The position numbers and the translations under genes were made by a program. From Protonemura montana (taxonomy: Eukaryota > Arthropoda > Insecta > Plecoptera > Nemouridae): a stretch of DNA of 64,000 nucleotides. The stretch's first letter is position 1. Every line of letters begins with the position of its first letter. The stretch is taken from NCBI GenBank assembly GCA_947568835.1, contig OX387606.1, positions 13,082,001 through 13,146,000 of the forward strand, given 5' to 3'. The notes beneath the pieces were generated by a model. The model ran no database searches. It had not been told where the DNA came from and was given only the letters and a program-made list of their open reading frames with translations. Positions 25,901 through 38,700 of this stretch are shown in pieces.

Positions 25901-27582
25901 CCCATGGGCTGGACTGTATACAATTTTCCGGAATGCCGAGATTTATTTTTAGCATAGACTTATTTAAAACTATATTTTTGAGATGAACGTCTACTTTTCA
26001 TGACCTTAGAAGCACTATTTTACAAAAAATTCTCTTGCCAAAACCGGTACTAAATGAAAAGTTAAATATTAAAGTTTTCCAAAGGTTTTAGAGACGTTAT
26101 TTCAATTAATTTAATTTACTGGGAAATTATGAGGAAAAAATAAGAAAATTGTTGAGAGAATAGTAAAGACTATTCCATATACCCTTTTCAAAAATAGTAC
26201 CTTTGAACTGATTATAAATATCTCTTAAATATACATGTACACACATGTACATGCACATGTACAGAACTAACTTATTGAAGTAAGTGTTATGTGTCTTGCG
26301 ATGGTAATGTTTGGTACTCTTAAAAAAAAAGGGAAATACCACTAAGTTTCTAATAAACACAGACAAGAAATGTTTGCAGCGAGCGTCGAAAACGTACTTG
26401 TGTTCTCTTCGAAAATGTTTGTGTGCAATTTTGTTCAAGTCTAGCAAGCGGCTCGGATGTGTGACTTGGAGGCACGTAAAAACGCCGCATTGTTGCAGGC
26501 AGGGTGGGCCTACGGGGAATACTGACTTAGGGAACGTGTGAGATACATGCATGTAGAGATAGTAAAAGGTACGCTATTACCATAAAGAATAGGAAGCCGA
26601 CGCGCTCGTACTTACTCGAAACGCGGACCTGGTATTTCTGAGCAGTTTTTAGAACCGCCGGCTCACCTAAAACTGAGCTGTCGTTCGTTTCACACACGTA
26701 TACATAGCAAAGGTGCAAAATAGTATTACTCAGGGAATATCTCGCGTACAATTTCTTGACTGGTAAAAATCGAGTTTCGTGATCTGGGAGCCAAGTTGGC
26801 TTTCAGAGTCTACCGTAAGAGGTAGACATATTATATTTATAAGTAGGAAAACAGAACAGTTTTACTTTGCCCGTAGGCTATTATGGAAATGTTATTTTTT
26901 TTCGAGAAAAAAAAACGAGTGCTGGCACGGCACCTCCACCACGGAGTGAGCCACGAACAGTTCGATGAAGAATGGCGTCGTTTCGGGAATTGTCCACCAG
27001 ACGCGCTCGATGCGGGAAACGTGTCCCCGTGCGCTCCGTGTGTTGCATGTCAAAAATAATAAAAACCCAGGGAAAACTCTAAGTATATACGAGATTGCAT
27101 GCAAACGTAATCCTTTTCCCAGCACTCTTATTGGCCGGAGGAATAATATTAAGACCATTTCTTGCCCAATAGCGACAATTGTAAAACTTAATGACATTAC
27201 ATAAGTGGTTTTCCTCTTGTATTTTTATTGGCGTGCTGCACGTGAATTTAAAGAAATTCTTCGTCCAATAGCAAGTGTGGTAGCAATTGTATAAGTTAGC
27301 TTTAGCCAACCACAAATCGTCTTTGAACGTGAAGTGGAGCCAGAAGCTGGTTTCTTGGGTAATAAAGTTGGAATTGGTTGGCTTTACTGTTGGATGTTAT
27401 GGGTGATAGGGGATTGCCAACACTTGCGGCATGTCGACATTTCACCCCGAAATGGGAATGACTGCGGCCCGCGGAAAGAGACTAGGTACTATAAAATAAA
27501 ACCAGAGAGCTTCTGTTTGTGGCTTCTTGAAATTGCCAAGGGGACGAAGAGCGGCGAACGGAGAGGAAGAGGAGGGAAGCGA

Positions 27583-27629
27583 CCACACACACACACACAC
27601 ACACACCCACACACACACATACTGCACAC
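27583..27629 (+). repeat. (AC)n microsatellite
   Basis: About 47 bp of near-perfect AC dinucleotide repeat (one CCC interruption). It creates spurious low-complexity reading frames on both strands. Confidence 0.95.
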
Positions 27630-27709
27630 AAGTGTGTGGGTGGAATACGGAACACCGCCCGACTACGTAGTAACATTCTTTACGAGCAATTCTCTGACCG
27701 AAATTACAG

Positions 27710-27862
27710 GTCGCCGGCGCCGCCGTCGCCGCCACAGCCGCCACGGTGCAAGAATTGACGCCGTTTACAGCCACAATTAAACTGGCCGGTGGCGAATCGC
27801 TATCGAGTGAATTGCTAGACAATTCGCAGTCGGCATCTAGCAACAGGGAGGGAGTGTTTTAG
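27710..27862 (+). other. Weak candidate coding exon in acj6 intron 1
   Basis: A 50-codon frame begins exactly after a possible acceptor (AAATTACAG, ending 27709) and ends at TAG 27860-27862. It starts VAGAAVAATAATVQELTPF and ends SSELLDNSQSASSNREGVF. Amino-acid make-up is plausible and the frame is phase 0, so splicing from exon 1 would be in frame and give a truncated product without POU domains. No homology recognised, and the first part is a GCC-rich repeat. The opposite strand is also open. Could be chance. Confidence 0.15.
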
Positions 27863-28233
27863 ACACGCTCCACCAGAAACATTATCTGCAGGATTGCCCG
27901 GCATGATTATCGAGAGGCGACCGTGTCACGAGAAAAAACATTTTACCACGACATTTTCCGCGCGGCAAACTTTTCCTCAACCGCAAAACGTTGCCATCAT
28001 GTACGCTAACGCGCGGTTAATCTATTCTATTCCATCTAATTACGCGCTCCCTCATTGCATGTCCGGTAATGACTAAAATATGACAATAGCAAAATGCTAA
28101 ACGTAAAAAAAATAGTAATGCCTATCAATTTGGTCGTTACTACGTCTGCAATATCAGAAAATATTTTGAAACGACACTCACACATAAACAAAGGGAATAT
28201 AAACCCCTTGCCAATTTCTAGGAGTTTCGTATG

Positions 28234-28258
28234 CCCCCCCCCCCCCCCCCCCCCCCCC
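28234..28258 (+). repeat. Poly(C) tract, 25 bp
   Basis: Uninterrupted run of 25 C in acj6 intron 1. Confidence 0.95.
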
Positions 28259-30667
28259 TTAACAGGCAAATCTATGAAAACCCCGTGCGCGTTGTCTTAT
28301 TGATTGTTGTTAATGATAAGAGCGAGTTGTTAATGGGTAGACACTAGACAGATTGAAACTAGGCAGTAAGGGGCTCGAAAGCTTGTTATTGTGATTATTA
28401 CATAATAGGATCTAAACCCTCATCCACTTGAAGGCAACCCCTCGAAAGCTGCTGGCTTTTTATGTGTATTGCGTGTGTGTGATGGTTCTTCCTCGCACCC
28501 CCGAGCCGCCATAGCACGTCCACTCACAATAGTGTGCTGCACAACGCAGATAATTGAAGGGAGAAAGTGGAAAGTGTAGAGGGAAACGACGCGTGTGTCG
28601 CCCATAAGTGTAGTGGAGAGCAAATCAAATAATTGTCCATGTGATCTGAGGAATATCGTGCAGGTATTTCGAGATGAACGACATGTGCGTATGGCGCCCG
28701 ATTTCTGACGTTTGGCTTCTGGTTAGCAACATGGAAGAAATGCCACGAGGAAGAAATTTGACACTATGAATTGATGATTTTTATAAAGTTGTATATCTAA
28801 AGACAGACTGCGTTCTCATACATGGGTGTTGTGTTATGTTTCAGGCAACAAGGCTACATGTGTATTGTTTATTATTAGATACTTTTAATAATAACGTGCG
28901 GTGGTTAGCGGCATTGTTTGTCGAAGTACGCAGCTCATAATCATCGGAGCGGAAGTAATTTCTCTGAGTGTGCGAGCTATACGCTGTAGCGGTCTATGCA
29001 GTGGATTCTCTCCCCTGTCAGATATTCAGATTTTATCGAGTTTCTGTCACATTTCGATGTGTGTGCTCTTTCCTTTTTGTTATTAGTGTTAATCTAATAA
29101 TATAATCACCTGCAATTTCCACTCTGAACCACTATAGAATATTTGAAAATGTCTGCCAAAATGAGATTAAGCATGGAAAGCGATGGATCACAGTGAAAAC
29201 TGTAAAACTACTTTGACTGTTAAATCGATGATAATATGAAGACTGAAACGAAGAATTTAGTAATCGAATAGTTATGAAAACGACCAGCAAACTAATTTGC
29301 TGGTGTACAATATGACGGGCGTCAGATTTTAGATATATTTTTGCTTTGTAAAATATTGACAGAATCTGCCACTCTACTTGAGGCGGACATTTTTAACGAC
29401 CTAAGGTATCCTACAGAAATATTTTGATTTTGTTGACTCTAAAACGTAAGCCATTCATGATAGAAAATATACGTTAATCTTCTTAAAAAATTTTTTTTTC
29501 CGCAAAATATTGGAGACATTTAAAAAAAAATAAAAAAACATTTCATCAATAACTTGTAGTACGACAAACTAACTTAGTATACCCTTATCTTCATCTCTTC
29601 ATCTCATCGATAAAAGCACGCAATGCCTACAGTGATGACCATAATTAACCACAAATCAATTAATCAACTGCGATGAGGCCAATCAGTCGCCCAGTCCTAG
29701 CCGCGCCGCGCAATCCAGGGACGCTGCCGACTCAACACCGACGCCGACGTCGAGGCAGCACGAGGCCACGCGGCGTCACTGAGGGATCACTTTTTCCGAG
29801 ACGCGCCTCCATTAAAGATTCATACGAGATGGAGTATGCTGTGGTCGGTCACTGGGTCGACACTAACATCCGCAATGTTGACAAACATAACCATCCATGA
29901 ACTGCGACCACCGAGGCCCTCCGTGTTACATTTTTTTCGGGTCAGGTGAGCGCACGCGAGCAAAGAAACATGGAATCTGTGCGAGAAAGTAGTTATCACT
30001 GTGTGATTAAATGTGCGATCACTAAAACATTTGGACAGGATTTTAATACTTCTCAAAGCAAAGTTTCAAAATTTCTAACTGTGTAAAATAGTTAGCAAAA
30101 CTTTGGGATATTAGATGTTTAATACAATATTTTTTAACTCATATTTAGGTTCATAACTCACAGAAACAGATGACTTTCACTGCATATGATCGGTTGTTGA
30201 TATGGAATTCATTTAACTCCCATTCTATCTAGAGTTAAGAAAATTGTACTAGCGGGCTTTACTGAAAGGAAGTTTTTTTTGTCGGATACAAAGTTAGGTT
30301 CTTATGAAATGATACTCAACAGTATTCGACAAAATTAAATATTCAGTATGCATGCGTTGACGTTCCATGCTCGAATCAAACACATTCTTTTTTGTCACCC
30401 AGAAATTGCAAAAAAAAACCAGCTGTAGTATACATGCAAAGTTCGGAAACCGTTGTGATTGAAAATCTTTATTTAATTAGATTATGCAATAACATGTAAA
30501 GTTATAATACATAATTAGTGCACGAATAAATCATGGTATGGTCACGTGGATCGTTCAAGTAAACGTATGGCAAGCCGGCGGCAACATCTGTTCCCTGACC
30601 AGGCATTGTGCTCGAAATCTGGAACCGTCGGCGACGACGGCCAGCAGCAAGAGCACACGAGAGTAGG

Positions 30668-30820
30668 TTACTAAGGTGGAGCGGCGTCGACGTCGGCGGC
30701 GTCGGCGGTTGCCCTTAGGGGCTCATCAAATATAGACGCCATTGCTAAAGAATGTATGTCCTGTGGGCCGGCCGGGGCCCCGTTGACACTCACTCGACAA
30801 ACGGCGTCGACCGCAGAGGC
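30668..30820. repeat. GGCGTC-rich patch in acj6 intron 1
   Basis: Several GGCGTCG / GACGTCGGCGG repeats at 30680-30710 and further GGCGTCGACC and GGCGTCG units to about 30822. Confidence 0.75.
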
Positions 30821-31079
30821 GTCGAAATCTGATCGGAATGCAAATAACTGATGGCTTTTCACGATTGCGGAACGAAGCTCGTCGTTGATAGAAGGTGTCG
30901 CGAATGATGCTCGGAATCAAAAGGGGCGCAAAGGTGCAGTCGCTTCTGTCAGCGGGTTGTCAGAAAGTTTGGTGCAGCTTAACGCATCGCTTTCGGTCCC
31001 TTCGGAACAAGATATAAAGAGACGTAGAAAAAATAATTTTGTCTCAAAATAAATATTAACTGTTTGGCTTTCGGGTAGA

Positions 31080-31095
31080 GGGGGGGGGGGGGGGG
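31080..31095 (+). repeat. Poly(G) tract, 16 bp
   Basis: Uninterrupted run of 16 G in acj6 intron 1. Confidence 0.95.
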
Positions 31096-32136
31096 CGTAT
31101 TCTATTTAAATATTTAAAACTCAAATGAAACCTCTTAATTGGTAATTTGTCCTGCTTTTGCTTCGTCCGATGTTTTAAAACACTTTTTATAGACTTTTCA
31201 CCGCTCAAGAAAAATGTTCACTGCAAGACAGTTTTTGACGTTAATAAAGCAACTCCAACTTTCAACTCCAAATTAAAAAGCACATTAATCAAAATGATGA
31301 CGCAAGGACGCCCACATTTTTGTTTCACCGACTTTAAATGTGCCATAGATGTCACAAAACTTCGCTTAAATAAGATCTTATGGAAGTTGAACGAACCTTT
31401 AAGCAATTCTTGGCGTAAATGCATTAAGATTTAAAGCTTATACCTAATCGGTCAGTGATAAGGACTAGATAAGCAGTTTCCAATTTCAATTTCCATTACT
31501 TTTCCTCTCACAAAGCCAAAACCAAACCCCAGTCAAACTATCAAAACATCGACAAAATAATCCACAAAAACAATTTGCAAATCTTGCTCATCAGCTCTTC
31601 CCTTCCAACACAAGGGGTAACTACCCTTAAAACACAGCAGCTTCATTTGAAGCGCCGCCCCTTTCCCCGGCCGGGTTCCACCAATCGCAGCAGAGGTACG
31701 GCACATCGATCTCGCCAAGATATGTGTTTTAACACTGACGCGGCCATGATCGTACTTTGTTCCCGAAAGTGTATTCCGCGCGGCAGCGTTAGGCAGCACA
31801 GCCTTATTATAACGATCAGTTATAAGCACTAGCTAGTTCTTATTAGCGGCAAGTCGGTATGACGTAGCCGGCGATAATCGTTAACGCGATGCCGAGAGGC
31901 CCGCAAAACGACTCCCCGAAGGCACTCAATGGCAGCCACAATGCGGAAATGCTGCATGCCAATTATCGTTACCCGGGTCTAATGCAAATGTAGCTCGCTC
32001 GGCTACTAAGAGTAAGTCCACGGCCAGGGACGATTCGGGGAAAATGGAAAGTGAAGATACACATTTCATGGCGGCTCGTCAGCAAACCCGAGCATGTGCG
32101 CGGGAGGAAGATTTCGACGAATTTTGGATTTAGTGA

Positions 32137-32152
32137 GGGGGGGGGGGGGGGG
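32137..32152 (+). repeat. Poly(G) tract, 16 bp
   Basis: Uninterrupted run of 16 G in acj6 intron 1. Confidence 0.95.
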
Positions 32153-32607
32153 ATGGGGCAAAAAATTGTGTCTATGCAGCGTGGAAATTGCTGGTGAGGC
32201 GTACGAGATGAAAGCCACACGGCTGAATTGAAAAGCGAAAAGTGGATGCCGTTACAAGGAGAGTTTTTAGCGGGAAATTGGACAGGAAACCGAAAATTAT
32301 TCTCCATTTCCAGTGCAACTACCACTCTCGCCAACACTTTGGAAATATTTCACGGATACATTTTTTTGTTTTGTTATTCTGTTTTTTTCCTGTTATTACC
32401 ATATAGAAATGTAGATATCATACAACGCACTCAGCTTTGCGCTGTGCTGCTACCACATTGTCAATTCACTATCGCTCCACAAACCATGAAATACGAACGC
32501 TGATTGTGCGATAGATTTCGGGGGCAGGGGTGCCGGACACCGGCGCTATGCAAATGGGAGTCGATTATGTTGCTCATCTAATGTAGACGGGTTCGGTGGG
32601 GTGGACA

Positions 32608-32609
<2 letters not shown>

Positions 32610-32638
<29 letters not shown>
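32610..32638 (+). repeat. Poly(G) tract, 29 bp
   Basis: Uninterrupted run of 29 G in acj6 intron 1, the longest homopolymer in the window. Length in the assembly may be inexact. Confidence 0.95.
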
Positions 32639-33360
32639 AAGGCGGCGGACGTGGATGAAGGGTGGTCATCTGACCGTCCTGTCAGCCGTAATCTGCGTGA
32701 AAACAGACAGGGCACTACCCGGCCGTCCGTTCGGCAGACGTCGCAGCCTGTGTTGCCGGGTTCGCGCAAACTATGTTCCATTGCGACATTTTCAAATGCA
32801 CCCATGAATAATGAATTGTGTTCCGAGAGTGAGCAGGCGAGTGAGCGAAACAGAGCGATAGAGCAGCAACGATGTTGGAAAGTGCGCGCGCGATGTGACA
32901 GGGGCTGGCGGGTGTTCCGAACATTGTCGCGCGATCTCTTTTCGGAAAAAAAGGATTAGATTGTTGAGTGGTGACTATACGGTGGCTATTGTTCAATTGT
33001 CAGAAAACTTTGTTTGTTCATTGAGTGTAAAGGAAATACATAACATGTTCGTCTGAGTTTTTCTGGGGGTTTACCATATAGGTACACTTTATTTTGTGTG
33101 TGAACGCGATTTGAAAGGATTTTTACTGTAGCATGACGCAGGTTATGAAGATGACATGCAAATAAATCAATCTCGGAAAACCTTCGCACTTCGTGGGGGG
33201 ATTGAGAGGGGGGAGGGGCACGTGGCCGGCGTACGGTAGCTAATTGCCAACACGAGTCCAATAAGTACGCAGCTTCGACTGTAATCGTGTGTGTAAAATA
33301 GATTTACTTGGAACCCGGCCCTGGCCACGGCTCGGGTTGCGTTATGGCCGGTGGTGTTCG

Positions 33361-33375
33361 CCCCCCCCCCCCCCC
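33361..33375 (+). repeat. Poly(C) tract, 15 bp
   Basis: Uninterrupted run of 15 C in acj6 intron 1. Confidence 0.95.
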
Positions 33376-35629
33376 ATCCCAAATGGCGGTGTCTAATTCG
33401 ATTTAAAACCTTTCAGTCAATAAGGACGCCCGTCTATTTTATTGGGTCATTGGAGGGTTTAGTTACACTTACATCTTTCTCAAAATACCGATTAAATTCT
33501 ATGCTTTCCAGCGTTTGCTTCGCTTGCTCCACAAGTTTGGAGTCTGGGGAAGTCAACTTACCGCGAAATACATTGAAAACTTCACCGTCTTTAAGTTATT
33601 ACCGATACTCTGCGATATTCTTGGTTACCTTGCAATGTACTCAACATTTTCTAAGATAACCATTTTCGTTACCACTTTAAAAACCAAAAAAACTACCGTC
33701 ATGTGAGATGCAATGGCATATTCAATTTTTGGCATGCCTTCTAAAATCTGCTTTCTGATATTACCACAGGTCCGTGCAGCTTGCATACTATTTACTATAC
33801 ATTTTTGTGTTTGAATTCAAACAGCCGCATGAAAAACCCATTCAAATAATTATTTAGCTTAATTTCTTTTTTTTAATCATATTATCAAACAATGTCGCAA
33901 TATTTCACCCCATTTCCATACTTTTGAAGCCACCCAAAAGTCTAGCGAGGGCACACACACACAACAGCACACGAACGCTACAAGCGCTGGGTTCTACAAT
34001 AATTAGCCAGTCCTTAGGGAACCTATATCAATGGTTTTATAACGTGCGAAATACTCTGTGTACATTCACACCCCTAGTGTCGAGGCCATGGCACACGGAG
34101 GAATATTATGAGAAATGCATTAACTCTGTCGTGTTGCTTAGCTGCTGGATCAAGGCTCATTGCAAAGGGAATTCATGATTATCAGGTGCTCTTCGTTAGA
34201 TAGTGGCGACACGGTATTGTCAGCAAAATGGAAATTTGTTTAGAAATAACGCGATAAAAAAGTTAGACGAGCCCGGGTAACATGAAGAATAGAAAAAAAA
34301 AATACATATATTAAATAGTTAGTTTAAAGATGGATGTGGTCGTGTGTATCTACACCACAAAGGTGTGTGGTACGTGACCAGTTGCACTTGAGGTGCTAAA
34401 CAAAGAGCATTATTGTCAAAGAGAAATACATATAAATAGAAAATAATTACTCAGTATTTTTTTGTAATGGGTTTTTCGGTTCTTGCCGGTCTTTGATGCC
34501 TAGCAAATGCGACATTATATTCAAGTGTATATTGAATTTGCGTGGCAAAAGGAAAGTAATTTCGACCGTTGAAGTGAAATGTTTCGTCGTACAAGAATTA
34601 CTTTTCACCACGAAAGAAAATGCATTTTCATTTCCATGTTTTTTCAGAACTGTGATTATTTTTTTTTCAACCCTACAAATGATTTCTCATCTTTGATATC
34701 TGTTTATTCAAAAGAATACGTCAGGAGCAGGCTTGTGTATGATATTCCTGTCATATATATATATATAGATATATTATACAGGTGCATTCATAAAGAAGTA
34801 ATTACCTGAAAAGAGGTATGAAGTATAGCAAGACAAAGGGTTATAAAGCAAACGCATTTCTTATTAATAAGGCAAGTTTCCAGAAGCATTATTGTACCCA
34901 AGACGACGTATGTTAATAATATCTCGACGTAGAAAGCAAGGAACACGACTCAGAGCGTGATATCGCGTACACCTACCTACCTTCCAAAAGCCAAGTCATC
35001 TCACATCCTGATTATGTACTAAACGCGCGAGAAATCTTCTACCGAGTCTAGAACGAAAAAAACGGTTTTCTCTTAATGTGTTGTGACTTGTGAGTCATGG
35101 ATAGGTACACATTTTTTATTTATCATCCATTTATTAAAAAATTGTATAAAACAGTTAATTTAAGGCATGTGACTTATGTTAATCACGTTAAAAAAGGTTT
35201 TAACGTTTTTGTCATTGTATTGAGCGATATCGAAGTTTTTAATACTACCTCAGAGGCGAAAAAAACACCTGTCTAAGAAAACCTACAATTTCACATGTGC
35301 CAATGTGGGTATAAGACCAGTACTGAGTCCTCAAGAACTTCAAGTAGTCTAACTTCTCCACGAAAGAAGCATCAATAAATAAGAAAACCCTACCCATTAT
35401 AAATATCTTTCCCTTAACGTACATCAATACTCGTTCTTAAATTCCTCCACAGAAATTTCCCAGAAATCTTCTAGTAATTAGCCATTCTATCAGTGGCTCA
35501 CAGCGACATTGCCGTTACAAACGGCTCGTCGCAGCTATTCTCCTCGCTCGTGGGACATCTAGGGCGTCGCAGGTTATTGGCTGTCCTACCCTGAGAATGC
35601 AACCACCCGGTGTCGTCTGTTTAAAGGAC

Positions 35630-35720
35630 GCTTAGCGTCGGCGTCGGCGTCGCGTGACGTCACGCAATGCCCGCCACGCGGATGGCGGATATAAACACAC
35701 GCCGCGGTATCATACTACGT
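35630..35720 (+). promoter_or_regulatory. Intronic CRE + TATA-like GC-rich patch (candidate internal promoter/enhancer)
   Basis: A GC-rich patch inside AT-rich intron 1. Three GGCGTC-type hexamers (35638-35654) run directly into a full TGACGTCA palindrome (35655-35662), followed about 25 bp later by a TATA-like GATATAAA (about 35687-35694). The CRE matches the one in the 5' proximal region. It could be an internal promoter or enhancer; no downstream first exon is identified. Confidence 0.3.
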
Positions 35721-38700
35721 CCGTGCCAGCGACAAAACCCCGCGACGCTCTCATATACATATATAGCCGCAGAAACCAATCGTGTAATGACACGTCATTA
35801 AAATATGCACGAATGAGAAATACTGAAACGTCCTATTAAGTACTCGACAATAAATTTCATAATTCAAAAGAAAACCATCCCCAACGTGAATTTGATAAAT
35901 TATGTACGAGTGGTAATTTAAGTTTAATTTGTGAATAACTCAGAGTTGGAGTCTTAGTAGCTTGAGAAATGAGTCTTAGTGTCGGCTTTTCAGAGAACCG
36001 TTAAGAAGCTAACAGTCCGTTAAGTTGTTCTTTGATAAAAACAGCCAATCGAAACAAGAAAATATGTTTTTTGTTTATTAACGGTGTGTTCATGTACCAA
36101 TGAAAAACTGTCTTACTTTGGTTTTTATGAGAGCTAATTGTCGATTGTTTCCTTGTGATTTCAGAGTCGGATCCTCGAGGATGCCTCAATCATGTGTAAC
36201 TCGTGGTCGCCGCGGCATAACGTACGTTATTTTCAAAATAATTTCACTTTACCAAATAAGTCTAACAACATTTAAAACAATATTACTATTTAGTAACTTC
36301 AGAACTCTGATAATTTCCTGTGAACGCGTCCCTGGCGTTCAAAAACTGATAGTAAGTCGAAAAACCACAAGATGCAACAAAAATGTAGCAGTATATTTTT
36401 AAAGAAAATATACGATCGCGCTGTGTGAGCTGACGCCATGTTCACAGCTTTCCACCTTTTCCCTTCCGATTGCCGACAAAACTGGCTCATAAATATTTCA
36501 TCTGGAGACCGTGGACATGATAGAAACTGTGTGCAATTCCCTCCCTCGCTTTCGGTGCACTCAGCTTAGCTAACACTCCCGGCTTGCATTTGGCATGCAC
36601 ATTTCCCTGAAACCCAGCCGAACGCGAGTTACTGGAATCGGGAAGGATTGGGATTGGGGAAGGATTGATGATAACTGCTAGAAGATGTGCTTGTATGCTG
36701 GTGTAAATCAACAAATCTCAACACATACAGTTGGAACAGGGTAAATTTATCGTTAAAAGGTCATAGATAACGATGAACTGGTTATTTCTTGTACAGGTAT
36801 GCTAATGACATTACCTTTACTTGGGAGGAATCCTCGTTACGGTCTAATTAAACTCAAAACACGATTTATGATTCAACAGCTGAAACTGAACCCGAATTAA
36901 CAAAAAATGTCAAAATGGTGACGTTAACCGCTTCTTATTTAAGAACGCTTTAAAGTAATTAGAATCATTTGCGTACAGGTGCGTTAGGTCAGACCACAAA
37001 AGTGTCTCGTCAGGTATCGAGACGTGTATTATTTCCGATACCAAGTTCGCTCTATGTAGGCGAACCTGGCAAGTACCGCAGCGAAATCCACCAGCTCGTT
37101 GATGGAGTAGCCCGACGAGAGCATGTAGGTGTGTGCCGTATTGTATCAAGTCGTACTACCTATGTTTGCTCAGTGTTCGAGCGTAGAGGGGGTTGACTTT
37201 CGAACTTGCCAGGCCGCTCCACTGCATCGATTCCCCTCGTCTACGGCTCGATAAGTTAGGCGCTGGCGAGTGAACGTGGAACCATCCCTTGGTCCTGGAA
37301 CGCGTTGCCAACTTCCCCGCGGCCTACAAGACCACCTTGCAGGCCCAACCACCAATATCATAGTGATAACGTGTTAGGGGGGTGCTATGCGAGGGAAACA
37401 CTCTCGCAGGTGGCATATTTCCGAGTTATCCGTCGATAGGTAAAGGTATACCTATCAGAACCGTAGTGTGCAAGCAACTTTTTCGATTCCCTATCTTTAT
37501 AAATATTTGAAATTCTTGTTGTTTATTTAGAATTGTAGAAGAAGCTGTCTGTTTTTTCTTGTTGCCGTATTGGTTGAAAGATAAAAGTAAATCAGTTATG
37601 TAGTCATTATTGACTAAGCTAGCGAGGACGACTGGATAAAGAAAATGTGACCGTTTAAAAAATAACTTTTAATCATAAATAATCTATGTATTTCCCCTAA
37701 TGTGAGTGCTTTAGACTTAGGAGTGACCTATAAACTTAGAGAATATCAGGAAAAGCCAAAGGCAAAGTTATTGTAACGCTATATACGTATCAGTTGTCCG
37801 TTTAGGAAGCTATAGGCAATACACAACGGTGTGGAATACGTTACCTAATAGTAGGACACAAAAGAAAAATATAGTTATCACAAAGAAAATAAACTTTTTA
37901 AAGAAAATAACAGTATCATTTTCCGAGACTTTTTATTGGGTGCTTAGTTTGTACATAAGTATCGTGAAAGAAGTTAAGAGCAGGCGTTTCAGCTTTTATC
38001 CAACTCGTTTCACAACACGCGATAACCACCCCGAGTAGAATTAAGGGTGCGTGATAATAATTCAGACGTGAGATAATGAGCCCACCATCTCGTAATTTCA
38101 TCCCTTACCCCCGAGGTGGTTGCTAGGGCAGACAAATTTACAGCACGCTTATTATTAGTTACTACCCCTTAATATAATAGAATCTACTTTTCATTTGGCT
38201 AAATAGCTACAATTCGTCTGGCGCACTGAAGGCATTTATCATTTTGTAAATGCTTCAAGTTAGACTAAATTTCCCGCGTGTACTACGTAGCTAGCGGAGA
38301 TTTTAGAAAGCAAGCTTGGAAAGTGCGAAAAACGAATGAAAAGTCGATAACTAGGGGAAAGTTCTGTTAAATATAGCCACGATATTGATTGATTTAAAAG
38401 TAAACACAGATTTCAATTCTCATGTATTAATGAAAATATATTTTGACACACATCGCAATGCAGTTTTGTGCAAAAGTTTGCCCACAAAAAAGCACCCAGT
38501 GCAAAAGTAAAACTCTTCGAGTAAAGTTTGTGAGATGCATCGTGAAATCCTTGAGGAACCGCATTGGAATGTTTCTTGCAAACCTCCACGAGTGATCAAT
38601 ATTAATGCAGCTGAAATCACCACAGCACGGAGCACGGAATCAATACCTGGATTTGCGCTGCGAGTGGACATAAAGATTGAAATGTATAGACAGGATCGCC

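Larger units (their letters stand above)
30838..33163 (+). promoter_or_regulatory. Four ATGCAAAT octamer motifs in acj6 intron 1
   Basis: Exact POU octamers, all in the plus orientation, at 30838-30845, 31982-31989, 32548-32555 and 33156-33163. The octamer is the classical bipartite site of POU proteins; class IV members prefer more AT-rich variants but can bind it. The rest of the window has only isolated copies (8294-8301 in reverse orientation, 63988-63995), so the 2.3 kb cluster stands out. Possible auto- or cross-regulatory enhancer, by inference. Confidence 0.4.

Noticed and set aside
27334-27843. Overlapping frames of 148 (+) and 133 (-) codons
   Set aside because: Both pass through the (AC)n microsatellite and GCC-repeat, giving His-Thr or Val-Cys repeats; no domain and no splice support.
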